The notes beneath the pieces are model-generated. The model was not told the origin of the DNA and did no database searches. It saw only the letters and a list, made by a program, of their open reading frames with translations. A program made the translations under genes and the position numbers. A DNA stretch of 64,000 bases, taken from contig NC_081406.1 of NCBI RefSeq assembly GCF_030272615.1, positions 237,813,922 to 237,877,921 on the forward strand, given 5' to 3'. Below, one piece after another: positions 34,157-45,994 of this stretch (its first letter is position 1; every line of letters starts with the position of its first letter). The DNA comes from Cryptomeria japonica (taxonomy: Eukaryota; Streptophyta; Pinopsida; Cupressales; Cupressaceae).

Positions 34157-37100
34157 ATGGCTTCTTCCTCTGCACCTAAATTCATTGCAAACCCTATTAT
34201 GATTGAAGTTATTAAGTGCCCTATACCCGTGTTCAAACTTATTCCCAAAATTGCGAAGAAAGATGATACCCTAGGAGCATTTTCGAAAATACCTAAGGGA
34301 GTAGTTTATGTAGAAGATCCTAGAATGTATATACATTGTCATATTGAGGAACTAGGAGCTGAAGAAATAATGAACATGTATAGGACTGTTATTTGTGATG
34401 AACAAGGAAATGTTAAACCGGAACACAAGATAGTGGAAACCCTAGGCTTTGTGGACATTCTTAGTATCCCTAATTTTCCTAAGGATGTGATAAGGATAGT
34501 CTTGAGCAGAGTTCATGGAGAGTTCTTTTGGTTGGATTCCATCTATAAGATTACCAAAGAAGCAGTAAGAGAAGTGACAAGCTTACCTTCCACCGATAGC
34601 AGGCCTGATAAAACTAAAATGGTTCCAAATGACACTGTGATGACCCTAATTTGATAAAATATCCCTGAGAGTCAATGATGTGAAGGACATCAATGTTAGA
34701 TTTGTTAGTATGATTCTTGGTTATAAGGATACACATGCAAACTGACTAAACTCTATTTCCATCTTATGTATTAAAAGTGCATATGACATGGTGAATAACA
34801 ATACTATGATTGATGTATGTGAGTGGCTAAAAGATGAACTAATAGACAACTTGAAGAAAATTAAAGGTGATAAGAAAGGAACTTTCAGATTTGGCAACCT
34901 ACTTGTATGTTTAATGTTGTACATTACCAAGCAAGTTCCCAGTATTGGTAGGAAAGACTTTGGTTTTGATATCCCGGTAGGAAAAAAACTTCTTGATATA
35001 CTAAACAACATGGGAGATGATAGAGAGAAAAATATAAATGAACATTTTCAAACCTTGAAAGAAAATATGAATACAAGAATAAGGCTATCTCTAGAAATTA
35101 TTGATAAGTATCAAAAGGAGATATGCTTTGTGATCAAGAAAAATGAAATTTGGATGGAGGCAGTTATCCCTAGGACTGTTTGGGTTACAGAGATGGGATA
35201 TGAGGCAGATGACAACATAGTTGAAACATATGCAAAAGCCCTCTTAGAGGCACCTAAGGAACCAACTGAGAAAGTTTTTGGCAATGTGAAGACCATAGAA
35301 AGCAAAATTCAATCTGAAAAAAGAATCAAGAAAACTGAGCAGATAGTTAGGAGAGGTTCAAGGCAGACAAAAGTAATAAAAGAATATGTATTAAACAAAA
35401 CTGGTATTAAGGAGAGTGAATTGGAAGGACTACAACTGGAAGCACATCTTTCACCAATTGCTACTTCCTCTAATAGTGAAATACCAACAGAATTTAAAAG
35501 GGTAGTCAGGAAAAGAAAACCCTCACCGGTACCCTCACCTACACCCAAAAGGACAAGACAAAAGCAACAGGCAGTTAGGCCTCCGGCTAAGAAATTGACA
35601 CCAAAGAAAAGAAAAGAAAGACAAGTTATTCCACCTTTTGACAAACTTCTGGATGAGATAACTAAGGATGGGAAATTGAAAAACATCAGTAAGTTTTATA
35701 ACACACTATCAAATGATGAAAAGGAGAGCATAGAAAATAGTGTAATCTTACACTTAGACATCTATAAGAAATTTATGATGGAAATTATGGATGAGCTACC
35801 CAATGACTTGTACAGAAGATTAGAAGCTAGAAGGGTAGCAATTGTGGAATTGGACAAAAAGATAAAAATAGAGAAACTACTTGTTGTTCACCCATTCAAG
35901 AGTAGATGAATTAATCAGTGAGGCTAACTGGACAATATTTTCAACCGGTCACTGGCATGTACCACTGATGGTAGGCAGAGTAAATGAAATAACAGAAGAG
36001 ATTGCAGATCAGTGGGATATATTTTTTGTTGAAAAAGAGGAACAAGAAGAGCTTAAGAGACCAAAGACCTTTAAAGTCTATCAAAAAGAAAAGGACAAGG
36101 ATAAAGGGAAAGGTAAGGTAGGTGGACCTCCAAGCATAAAGGTGATAGATAACTTACCCCCACCTCCTTCTGATACTCCACCAATACAAACTGCTGACAT
36201 ACAACTGGCAACAGAGAGTATGGAAACACCACATGAGGATACAAATCCTGATTCTGAGGTGCTATACACAATGAACATTGACACACAAGAAGTCAATATT
36301 GTGGTGGATAAAGAAACAACTAACAAAAGAGATGTGGCAATTGAGCCACCAATAGGAAATATTGGAGTTGAAAACATTGGAATTGGGGAACAACAACAAA
36401 CTGAAGGAAAAAATGAACCCCTGAACACTAGAAAGGTAGAGACCATAGATGTGCATACTGATGCATCTACTGAGCCACTGGCAACTACTGAAACTGAAAA
36501 ACCTACTGAGTCACTGGTAGTAGACAGCACAGAGGTAAACAAAGAAAAACCGGCAGTGGACACTACAGTGAAATCTTTAGAGGCACAAACAGAGACACCA
36601 TTAGGAGAGAACACTGAGAAACTGGTAGAGAAATAGGTTCATACTGAGAAAAACACTAAGAAACTGGTAGAGCAATAAGCTCCTTCATAGATAGTACCAC
36701 TAACATCATCTGACAAGCCCAAGCCTTTGGTAGTGGAAATGCAAACACAAACAGATCCTCCAGAAAAAGAGGAAAGAAAAGCTATCACAACCACTGACAG
36801 TTTACAGATTATAAAGATAGTTGGACAGTCAACTAGAACATCTATGACAGATTTTAGACCTGCAAATGTAATAGAGGTACTATTAGATTCAATAAAGAAA
36901 ATAACAGAGTGTAATGCACTAGCTTATAAGGCTATAGATGACACTTTACCAATTTTGAAGATGATAGCTTCAAAGTGTAACATAGAAAATAAAGATTCTT
37001 TGAGCCAATTAGACACATTATATAAGTATATAATCGGTAACCTAATAACACTGGATCAGATAAATTAAGACACCTTCAGAGAGAAAATGAATAAGGAGAA

Positions 37101-37404
37101 GGAAAAATTCTTTGAGGAGATAGTAAAGAATAATAAGGAACATATGGAAACCTTATTACCGGTATTAGGAAAAGCAATTTTGGACTTTAAGAAATTGTAT
37201 AGAGATGCATGTAAAACAAACATTTTGACAAAAGACATAGATAAAGTTATCGGCATAGCCCAGAAGGAAATAAATGATATTGCTGACAACTTGATAGGTT
37301 CATTAGACTCAATATCAGTAATTGAACAGGAAATTGTAGGATTTGAAGAGAAAATAGAAAAGCTTGAGAAAGACAAGGAAATGATAAAGTTTAAGGAAAA
37401 ATAA
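34157..37404 (+). pseudogene. Element B ORF2: large protein of unknown function
   Basis: The start MASSSAPKFIANP at 34157 follows a 450-bp spacer. The 165-codon first frame stops at 34654. The reading continues in a shifted frame, with a TGA at about 34743, through 34788-35909 (DVCEWLKDELIDN, then RFGNLLVCLMLYITKQ). A second shift near 35885 leads into 35881-36636. This part has a basic proline/lysine-rich block (35480-35620), then a Thr/Glu-rich linker with repeated EKPTES/TEPLAT-type units, TAG at 36634 and further stops to 36700. The frame then resumes (36727-37068) and ends in a coiled coil (37087-37404). A protein of about 1,100 residues can be traced: folded N-terminus, disordered middle, coiled-coil C-terminus. 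I recognise no enzyme motif. The order resembles the unknown ORF at 28044-29871. Confidence 0.6.
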
Positions 37405-37839
37405 CTTAAATGCAGACTAAGTCCTAAAGTGGATATCCTCATCTCTTTGAGAAAAGAGATTTCTGAGCCTCTTGTTCCATGACTTAAGACACCAAAAGAG
37501 GAAATGCACTTTCTCACCGGTACAAATTAGAGAACTGAAGAAGCACTGAAAGATAGTGAGAGATTTTACAACAGTCTGAATGTTGCCTTAATGGAAATTT
37601 ATTAGATTGTAATAAATAGGATTACAAGGAACTAGGCAGGAACCACACTCAAATGACATTGAATGACAACCTTTGTCATTGATGCCAAAGGGGGAGTAGT
37701 GGAGATGAGAAAAATGATCAGCAGAAGACATCATCAACTCAGGGGGAGAACGCAGAGCACACAATTTTGACAGTTTTGGTAAGACACCTTTTTGGACAAC
37801 ACTTTTTGGATTTTTCTCATGAGTGTTGCCATCAATGCC
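37405..37839 (+). other. Element B 3' non-coding part with extra PPT-like tracts
   Basis: Two further purine tracts precede the PPT: gccaaagggggag at about 37683-37697 and cagggggagaa at about 37740-37750. The first repeats the PPT and its upstream context (cattgatgcc). No coding signal beyond the ORF2 tail is seen. Confidence 0.55.
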
Positions 37840-37851
37840 AAAGGGGGAGAT
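37840..37851 (+). promoter_or_regulatory. Polypurine tract of element B
   Basis: aaagggggagat directly before the 3' LTR start TGTTTGC, the same PPT class as element A. Confidence 0.85.
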
Positions 37852-38246
37852 TGTTTGCAAATGCACACTCCAATGAGAAATTGTAGTTGATTGAAGGTAT
37901 TTTCATTGATAGAAAACTTACAATCATATGATATCGGCAGGCACTGGCACCAACAGACTCTACACCGGCATACGTTCACTGGCACCGAAAAGATTGATTA
38001 TCGGCACCCTGGCTGATAGGATTTTATTTATTGCAAAATGTAATTAATTGTAATATCTTTTTGAAAGTCGACAAGGCATATTGTAATAAGGCTCATATCT
38101 AAGTATGAGATCTTAGAGAACATTTGTATGTAGGATATATGATGGATATTATGTGCCAACATTAAGGAAGAGTTTGGAATAAGGTTTTGGAAGTTGCACA
38201 GCTTAAACCGGTACTGGATCTGGCATAGCATATGCCCTTTTGCAGC
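37852..38246 (+). repeat. 3' LTR of element B, left half
   Basis: Matches 31899-32290 of the 5' LTR (tgcaaatgcacactccaatg... through catatgcccttttg). It is cut at 38246 by Gy2, with its right half at 55861. The left flank of Gy2 is gcagc and the right flank gtagc, a 4/5 match expected for a target duplication. Confidence 0.88.
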
Positions 38247-39572
38247 TGTAGATAGGAATTTGGAATTCATTATTGCAATAGATATTAGACTAGCTCAACC
38301 ACAAAAACTAGATTGCAATGATAAGAAATCCTAAAAACATTCAATAGAGATATGAAGACAAGATAATCAAACCAAATGCAAACCATTACAAACACGAATA
38401 TCTCCTCCATAATTCTCCATTGTCCTTCTTTCTCCTTCAAATTACTTTATTTGTGGATCTCACCTACAAATGCAAAAGCATAGTATGAAAGCAAGATTGA
38501 CAAGATGAAATGACAGCATAAGGATACTAGAAGCGTGATTGATTTTTCTTTCGATTGAAGAAAATCATTCAATTTATAGACAAATTGGAGAGATGACAAG
38601 ATTAGCATGAAGATATTTGAAAGGAAATTTCAAATCAAGGATGACAAATATGACAAATTATGACAAGATTGACATGCAAAATTGATTGATTGACAAATTA
38701 TGACAAAATTGACAAGATTGCTATGTCATTCCCATGAAATTAGGGAAGAGAGAAAATAGCCTCCATGATTGCAACAAATGGAAGCATAAAGATAGGAGAA
38801 AATTAGGGGATGAATTTAGAGGAAATATTAGAAAACTTGAAGAAAATAGGAGAAAAAGAAATTAGGAATTAGGAGAAATTAGTAAATTGGAAAATTGAGA
38901 AAAAAATATGAAATAGAAATTAGATGAATTAATTAATAGGTTTTCATCCATTACTTAATTCATGAAAAGACCTAGGAATAAATAAATAGATTTATTTAAC
39001 CCACTAAGAAGAAGAAAAGAATTAAATGAACAAATCATAAAACACTAGAAATAAGAGGACAAGGAATTAGGCCAAGACAACAAGAAATTAATGTCGATTC
39101 GATCATGATTTTGATTGACAAAGGACCAATGCTGATAAACGATTGAGATTGGTTGACAAATTGACCAAGATTGACAAAGATATCAAATTGATAGGCACCA
39201 ATTGACGAGGAACAATGACTAATTGATCCAAATTGACATGATTGAAAAGGACAACGATCGATTCGTCATCGATCGCAAAATGACAAGATTGACAAGTTGA
39301 TAAGGATCAATGACAAATCGATTGCAAAATGACGAGATTAACAAGAGGACAAGGATCAACCAAAATCATGACTGAAGATTGTTATCGACAAGACCTAATT
39401 TGAAAGCGATAAAAATGAGGAATGCAAAAGAAGGACTCGATGCTCGCAAATGATAAAGACCAAGTGCGCAACATAGAAGAAATGTTAATGTGATGCAAAA
39501 ACCCTAAAATAAGGCAATGCGCAAATGTTAAAGTATGACTCCGCAAGCATTGACCATTTTTAGACGTCTACA
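38247..39572 (-). repeat. 3' LTR of Gy2 (1326 bp)
   Basis: Plus-strand ends tgtagataggaatttgg and tagacgtctaca. Its interior (38590-39360) is full of spaced ttgacaa/gacaagattgac words on the plus strand. Apart from one 49-bp tandem duplication, it is nearly the same as 54486-55860. Confidence 0.92.
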
Positions 39573-39591
39573 TTTTGCCCCTCTTTGAGAC
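39573..39591 (-). promoter_or_regulatory. Polypurine tract of Gy2
   Basis: The minus strand reads CTCAAAGAGGGGCAAAA next to the 3' LTR start TGTAGACG. Confidence 0.7.
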
Positions 39592-40389
39592 AATGCGATT
39601 CTAAGCGTTGTTTCAAAGAACAATAATGAAAATGCCCCAAACAATAACAATGACATATGCATGCCCCCTCGAGGAATTGGCTGGAAACATCCATAAAAGA
39701 GGCCGATAAGAATAATAGAAAATGATAGGTTCGAACAGATCAAAACTCAGAGGTTGGATACACAAAGGACAAGCAGTGGAAGGTACAAAAGACCGTGACC
39801 AGCATAAGATGGAGAGGATGCACATCCATCTAGGTACTGACAAAGAGCTATAAATGAGACAAGGAGAAGGAAAAGAGCTCATTTGCACTAGCCAAAGTGG
39901 AGGAATTGTTGCTCTAGAAAAGGACCCTTGCATAGAGATGGCAAACATTCCAATGGCAGATCACCTTGGGGAATGTGTACGCACCTACAGATGACCAGAT
40001 GACACGAGAGCAATGGTATATAGCTCAAAAACCCATATTGTCAATTTCATGAATTTTGCTTGATTGCGGGACATTGCGGGGCCCACAGGGAATGGAAAAA
40101 TGGACATCTGCGCCTATGTGGGCGCATTCTGCACCTGTGTGAGGATGTTCTATGCCTATGTAGGGTACACAGGTGCAGCTTGATGCTGCACAGGTGTAGG
40201 ACAGGGTACACAGGCGTAGTTGTGCACTGAAAACACCAATTTGATTGAAAACAACACGCGGATGATCCTGAAAAGAGGGATAAGGGTAGGATAGGTCAAA
40301 ATAGATAAGAAAAACCCTGATTGGTGCATGAAACAAGGAAATGCAGCCCTTAGGAGAAAACCCTAAAACTGACAAAGTGTGCCCCAATT
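39592..40389. other. Spacer upstream of the antisense PMD gene, with inverted minisatellite
   Basis: No gene is recognised. At 40094-40215 are three words of the form TCTGCRCCTRTG and three of the opposite form ACAGGYGYAG. The same word family occurs as a tandem array in the Gy2 leader (54232-54372). By position this spacer would hold the promoter and 5' UTR of the PMD gene. Confidence 0.5.
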
Positions 40390-42260
40390 GTGATGCAGAG
40401 TAGACAGTATCCATTGATTACACGAGAGAACAGACCCGACTGCTTCATGTTGCGACATAGACTCAGGAGCACGAACAAAGATACATTAGCAGGACTTGGA
40501 TTATACTATATTACATTCATGCCCAAGATTAGGGCAAACACAGGACTGCTCACCACATTGGCAGAGCGATGGCATTCAGAGACTTCCTTTTCCATCTGCT
40601 GACTAGAGAGGCGACTGTGACACTAGAGGACATGTGGCATATCCTCCGCATTCCGATTCATGGGGAAATGGTGGTGTACGACCTAGCAATAGGGAGAGAT
40701 GCTTTGTGCAGATTATTCAAGTGTGACACAGATGATCTGGATATCGTAGAGAGGGAGATTGGCTGGGAGACCATGGCAGCAGAGTATGATTAGCGTTATG
40801 TGGTGATAGCAGTGGTTATAGCATGCCTATTAGCAGTTGATAGACGAGGACATGGATTCCCTATTGGATGGGGAAGAGTGCTAGAGCGGATGGTGACAGA
40901 GGGGACTGTATACGCATGGGGACCATGTGTGCTTGCCATGCTATATTTTCAGCTGCATCAGATAGCATATCAGAGGGTATAGACTTTGAGCTGTGGGGTC
41001 ACACTGTTATAGGTATGGGCATTTGAGCACATAGCCATACGTCGATCGATTGCAGAGAGACAGGTAGTACCACATCGACCATATGTGTACTGCTATGGGG
41101 GTACATTGAGATAGGGTCCGTTCAGATACATATTGTATTGGCGACATGAGCTAGACAGATTGAGAGAGTTCACATGGAGGCCATATCAGGATTGCCCTAG
41201 ATGGTCAGATGAGGGCGATGAGCTACCATATTGAAGACAAGAGAGGTACTTGATTGAGAGACCAGTGAATCACCAGAGAGTGATTGAGATGTACCTGCTA
41301 GAGAGAGTCAGATGACAGTTTGGAGAGAGGCAGGATGTACCAAGAGGGACTACACACTTTGCTCGATCTCACAGAGAGACGAGTCAGTGGGGGAGGATGA
41401 TTTAGCCACACATAGCATATGCTGACTTCACATAGCTACAATAGAGATAGTGGGATTGGAGATCAGATGTTGTGGATGCCGGGATGACAGAGGAGTATGA
41501 GTGATGGTTTGCACGATGACAGCCTATGCCATTGACAGATCCTGATATTCCGGTACCTAGGAGATAGGAGGACTTTCCACTCACTGGAGAGGAGGGTGAT
41601 GAGGATGAAGGAGACGATGAGGATGAGGGGGATGATGAGGATAGAGGGAATGATGAGGAGGATGACAAGGATAGAGGGGATGATGAGGATGGAGGGGATG
41701 ATGAGGACGGAGATGATGAGCCAGATCCAGCCGATCAGGAGTCATTGCAGGATATACCCATAGAGCCGAAGACAACTAGCATAGAGGAGATGGAGATATG
41801 TAAGGCCACCATAGCGAGTCAGCATGATCACATTGAGACATTAGAGAGACAGAATGCTATCTTGAGGATAGATCAGGATCAGTTCTGAGTAGAGATAGCC
41901 CGACTGACAGTGGCTCGAGATACAGCAATAGCCCAGGCACAGCAAGCAGAGCAGAGAGTGACTGAGTATATTGGGTCAATTAGGGATGCCAGTGCACATG
42001 AGATGGCACAGATGTTGGTAGAGACCAGAGATGAGATACGCCATTGGAGGACACTATATGAGAGTGCAGTTCCACCAGAGCAGAGAGCAGCGTCATATCA
42101 GTCACGGTCGAGGATAGAGAGCAGGCCACGCTCTTGGAGGTCAATGAGCAGCATGGGGGTGAGTGGACCTAGGAGACCACCACAGCCAGGACTCGGGACA
42201 GGAGGGACATCATCTTTGAGACATGGCAGGGATGAGGAGGATAGAGGGAGCACCCAGTGA
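40390..42260 (+). pseudogene. Plant mobile domain protein (MAIN/MAIL-like), antisense to Gy2 pol
   Basis: Frame 40390-40602 reads PLITRENRPDCFMLRHRL-type text and LLTTLAERWHSE. A frameshift near 40575 leads to EATVTLEDMWHILRIPIHGE, then GRDALCRLFKCDTDDLDIVE. These are clear plant mobile domain (PMD) segments. The same frame continues with stops (TAG at about 40791 and 40980, others later) through GHGFPIGWGRVLERMVTEG, YAWGPCVLAMLYFQLHQIAY and VVPHRPYVYCYGG. A Glu/Asp/Gly-rich repeat stretch follows (41560-41730). A coiled coil and basic Arg/Ser tail (41750-42260) end it. It totals about 600 residues. PMD proteins include Arabidopsis MAIN and MAIL1, nuclear factors for genome stability and transposon silencing. 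PMD genes also occur inside plant transposons, which is the case here. This copy is broken. Confidence 0.85.
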
Positions 42261-44239
42261 CAAAGGCACGTGCTCCTTATGACAGAGACATATGTAGTGT
42301 GACATTATGTACGCAGCCTGCAGGCCATACTTAGGACAGACAGTCCAATTTTGTACTCCGATATTGTTTCGATATATGATATGATATGCAACTATATGAT
42401 GGGATGCAATGTGTTATGGCTTACGTTTACGTTCCATGTATGGATGTCTTATGCACTATCTATGTACCATTGTGGAACATGTATGAATATATTTTTATGT
42501 GTTTTTGATGCATTTATAATATGAAATGGATCAAATGCTTGATATGGGCTTGATATAATGCAAACGCACTAACCAATGAATGCAGGATGCAGCTTATGTT
42601 TTTGGAGATCAGAGAATTAGATCGAACTGATTGCCCAGACTGACAGAAGAAATGTTAGTAAGAAGAAATTAGACAGAGGACAGTTAGAGATGAAGAAAAA
42701 CTTTCTTTCACCAATGCACAGAAATAGGTGAGAACCTTTATTTAATGTAGCAAAATGGATGCAGAGCATCATGGCATTGAAGACTAGAGCTGAAACGCAA
42801 CCCCTATTGCAAAAGATAGACACATCGCACACAAGGAATGAGTGAATCATCCTAGGGTGCATACATCAAGGGTCGAGGTATGTGCGGCATTCGCAGAGCG
42901 ACTGTAATTATCACAGACACCCAATGATATAGTTGCCCCAATTTGTGACAAACATTCCACAAATAGAAAACACAACAAAGAAAAGAAAAAGGCACCATGA
43001 ACCATCCCGATCACTCTAAATCACTCAGTGACATCCTTGAGCAACATAGGAACATGACCGAAGCCAAAGATAAATCAGTAAAAAGATAAGACTCACAAAT
43101 TCGACCAAGTCAAACAAACATTCTGATCGTCATTGTCAAAAGTGGAACACAAGAATGATCATGCTATCTGGTTCGAGGGAATGCGGTACCCCATCTAAGA
43201 TAGGACACAGTCTGCTTTCAAGTATACCACACCCTATATAAGACCCATGATAATAATGACAAGGACAAATGATATTGATGTTGATTGATTGATATGACAA
43301 TTTTGATCAGTTTGAATGTCTGGTTTGATTGAAAAATTCATCTATTAATGTGTGATTTCAGTAAAGCACAGTGTTGTAACATGTTATATGTTTGTTGTCT
43401 ACACAAATGTTTGATCGATTGTCATTGGATGTATGCTCAGTGATCTGTCTATGCACAGAGGGTACCATTTATTGACAAAATGCAAAATGTCAAAGGAATT
43501 GTTTTTGGATTTTGATGTTTTGAAATTTTTTTGTTCATTTTTTTCAGGACTTTATTTGACTTTTTAGGGATTTTTTTCAGGACATTATTTGATTTTTAGG
43601 GATTTTTTGAGGACATTATTTGATTTTTAGGGATTTTTTTAAGGACATTTTTCAATTTTTTTTTATTATTTCAGGACATTATTTGATTTTTAGGGATTTT
43701 TTTTTCAAGACATTTTTCAATTTTTTTTATTATTTCAGGACATTATTCGATTTTTAAGCTCCATTAATTGATCATGACAAGAGGCACGCACCCAATGAAA
43801 TTTTGAAAGACATATACAACGACCAGGATCAAAACATATGCACAAGGACTGGAAACCTGAGTATGCAAGATAATGATGTTGACCAATCACAGGCTTGGAA
43901 CAGAACATTGGGTCAGGGCAAGGATAATCGTGATAAACCTACGGAGGGAAAGTATAGCTAGGGGTCATCATAGATGACGGAGCAATAATCTTTTACACAT
44001 GGCACCTGTTTGCTAGGTTTTCACCATGGTACTTGCCCAAAGCACCTGTTTGCCAGGTTTTCACTAGAGGGCGAATTATTTTTCTTTACTTTTGTTCTTT
44101 TCAATTTTTCACTTTTTTTGATTTTTTTATATTTTTTGAGCTTTTCGATTTTTCACTTTTTTTTATTTTTTTTATTTTTTCACTTTTCGATTTTTTTTAA
44201 TTTTTTCAAGATCATATTAAAGAACTAATGACAAAAGAA
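42261..44239. other. Gy2 spacer between PMD gene and integrase
   Basis: Non-coding. It contains a T-rich minisatellite (43540-43755) and a long run of T-rich low complexity at 44080-44210. A small frame at 44010-44228 is low-complexity Phe/Leu text and is not credible. Confidence 0.5.
43540..43755. repeat. T-rich minisatellite, unit about 33-70 bp
   Basis: Copies of aggacattatttgattttt followed by agggatttttt occur at about 43550, 43590, 43610, 43675 and 43740. In two places they alternate with a cattttttcaattttttt variant. They are close to each other in sequence, so recent expansion is likely. Confidence 0.75.
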
Positions 44240-45330
44240 CTATGCCCAGTACTTGCGAAGGTGCATGCTATTTACAGGATCTGACAAAGGTTCACCTTCT
44301 AGGGTTGCAAGCTGATATGCCCCCGAGCCATAAGCTGCAGTAACTATGAAAGGCCCAACCCAATTAGGTTCAAACTTTCCTTTGATGATGTTAGTAGATT
44401 GTGCATTCTTATGATTTGCCTTTAAGACCAAATCTCCCACTTCAAAGTGTCACCCTTTGACCTTCTTATTATAAGAGCGACGGAGACGGTTTTGATATGC
44501 CTGCAAATGTGTCAAGGTTGTCTGACGTTTCTCATCTAACATCTCAAGCTGATGCAACTGAGAGACTCTGTGCATCTCATCATTAATCAAATTTTGCAGG
44601 GAAACACACAAAGAGGGAATTTCCACTTCCAAAGGTAAAATGGCTTCTGCACCATACACCAAGGAATAAGGTGTTACGCCAGTAGGTGTGCAGATGGAAG
44701 TACGATAAGCCCATAGTGTTGGATTCAACTGTACATGCCAATCTCAACTAGCATCATTGACGACCTTTTTCAGGATCTTAATGATGGTTTTATTTGATGC
44801 TTCAGCTTGACCATTACTTTGTGGATAATAAGGACTAGAGAAACGGTGTTGGATGCGAAACTTTTCACAGAGTTCCTTGACATCTTTATTTTTAAATGGA
44901 CGGCCATTATCTGTGACAATTGCAAGGGGAACCCCATATCTGCATATGATATAATTTAGTAGAAACTTTGAAATTTGGACACCAGTGATATAGGTCATGG
45001 GGATAGCCTCGATCCATTTTGTAAAGTATTCTGTGGCCGTGATGATGAATTTGTGTCCATTTGCAAATGTCGAGTGAATCTTGCCAATAAGATCCAATCC
45101 CCATTGAGAAAAGGGCCACAGAGATATGACGGAGTGAAGTTCTTGGGTTGGCACATGAATGCAATTTCCATGGATTTGGCATTTGTAGCATTTCTTGACA
45201 AAATCATGAACATCCTTTTCCATAGTGGGCCAATAATACCCAACATGAATCAACTTTTTAGCTAGACTCAGACCATTGAAATGGCCCCCACATATACCAT
45301 CATGAACCTTGTGTAAAGTTTTTTGTGCCT
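44240..45330 (-). pseudogene. Gy2 integrase
   Basis: The zinc-binding HHCC region is HDGICGGHFNGLSLAKK...CYKCQIHG (45180-45320). The catalytic core has LDLIGK (first Asp), the box AIVTDNGRPF (second Asp) and SNGQAEASNK (Glu), so D, D and E are all present. The C-terminal part has LVYGAEAILPLEVEIPS and VGDLVLKANH. An SH3-like tail (KGKFEPNWVGPFIV, then GAYQLATLEGEPL) ends at 44240. Two TGA stops at about 44448 and 44742 break the frame where neighbouring sequence runs on in phase. There is no chromodomain, as expected for the Tat group. Confidence 0.9.
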
Positions 45331-45609
45331 CGTCAAAATCCAAACACCTGAGGAGGGTGTGGTCAAAGGAACGATGGTAAAGGGTGTCTGCGATGATGAC
45401 ATATTTGGCAGTTTGGCGTATGAAGGCTCGGCGTTGGTTAGAGGAAAGGTTAGGTGGTAAGGTTTGGGATTTCAAATATTGATAGATGTCATTGTACCAT
45501 GGGGAATTAGGACCAACAAGAACACACATCACATCTACTATCAGAATTTCAAAAGAAGGGACAAGCAACTGTTCGACCAAAAATTCACATCTGTCCATAT
45601 TGTGGGGCA

Positions 45610-45994
45610 TATTTAACATGGAAGCAATAGTTGCCATAGCATCTGCTGACTTGTTTTGAATTCTTGGAACTTGACTGAAATGGATAGCCGTAAATTTTGT
45701 CTTGAAGAAATCCACCATATGCTTGTAGGGATTAAGATTTTCATCTTTCATTTCATAGTCATCATTCACTTGATGGATGACTAACTAGGAATCTCCATAG
45801 ACTTGCAAATGTGTGATGTTCCAGTGGATCACTACTCGGAGTCCTATGACCAAAGCTTCGTATTCTGCAATATTATTGGTGCAATGGAAAGTTATCTTGT
45901 AGGATTTGGGAATAGCATCACCTTGAGGGGTGACAAACAATATACCTACTCCGGACCCAAATTTGGTATGGGATCCATCAAAATATAATTTCCA
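45610..45994 (-). pseudogene. Gy2 second RNase H (archaeal-type, Tat hallmark)
   Basis: KLYFDGSHTKFGSGVGILFV, then TNNIAEYEALVIGLRVV and LQVYGDS, end in a TAG at about 45782. The frame continues with HQVNDDYEMKDENLNPY and IQNKSADAMATIASM to about 45610. The Asp of FDGS, the Glu of AEYEAL, the Asp of YGDS and the late Asp of SADAMA form the RNase H active-site set. A second RNase H after the ordinary one is known only in the Tat lineage of Ty3/gypsy elements in plants. Confidence 0.85.

Noticed and set aside
36081-36614. 177-codon minus-strand frame
   Set aside because: Shadow of the Thr/Glu-rich part of element B ORF2; low-complexity Ser/Val text with no domain.
38247-39572. Spaced gacaagattgac words in the Gy2 LTR as an independent satellite
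   Set aside because: The same words are present in both LTRs at the same positions, so they belong to the LTR.
41402-41668. Ser/Pro-rich minus-strand frame, and a Pro/His-rich frame at 41581-41775
   Set aside because: Both are the reverse reading of the Asp/Glu/Gly-rich linker of the PMD gene on the plus strand.
44010-44228. Small Phe/Leu-rich frame that looks like a membrane peptide
   Set aside because: It is a translation of T-rich low-complexity DNA in the Gy2 spacer.
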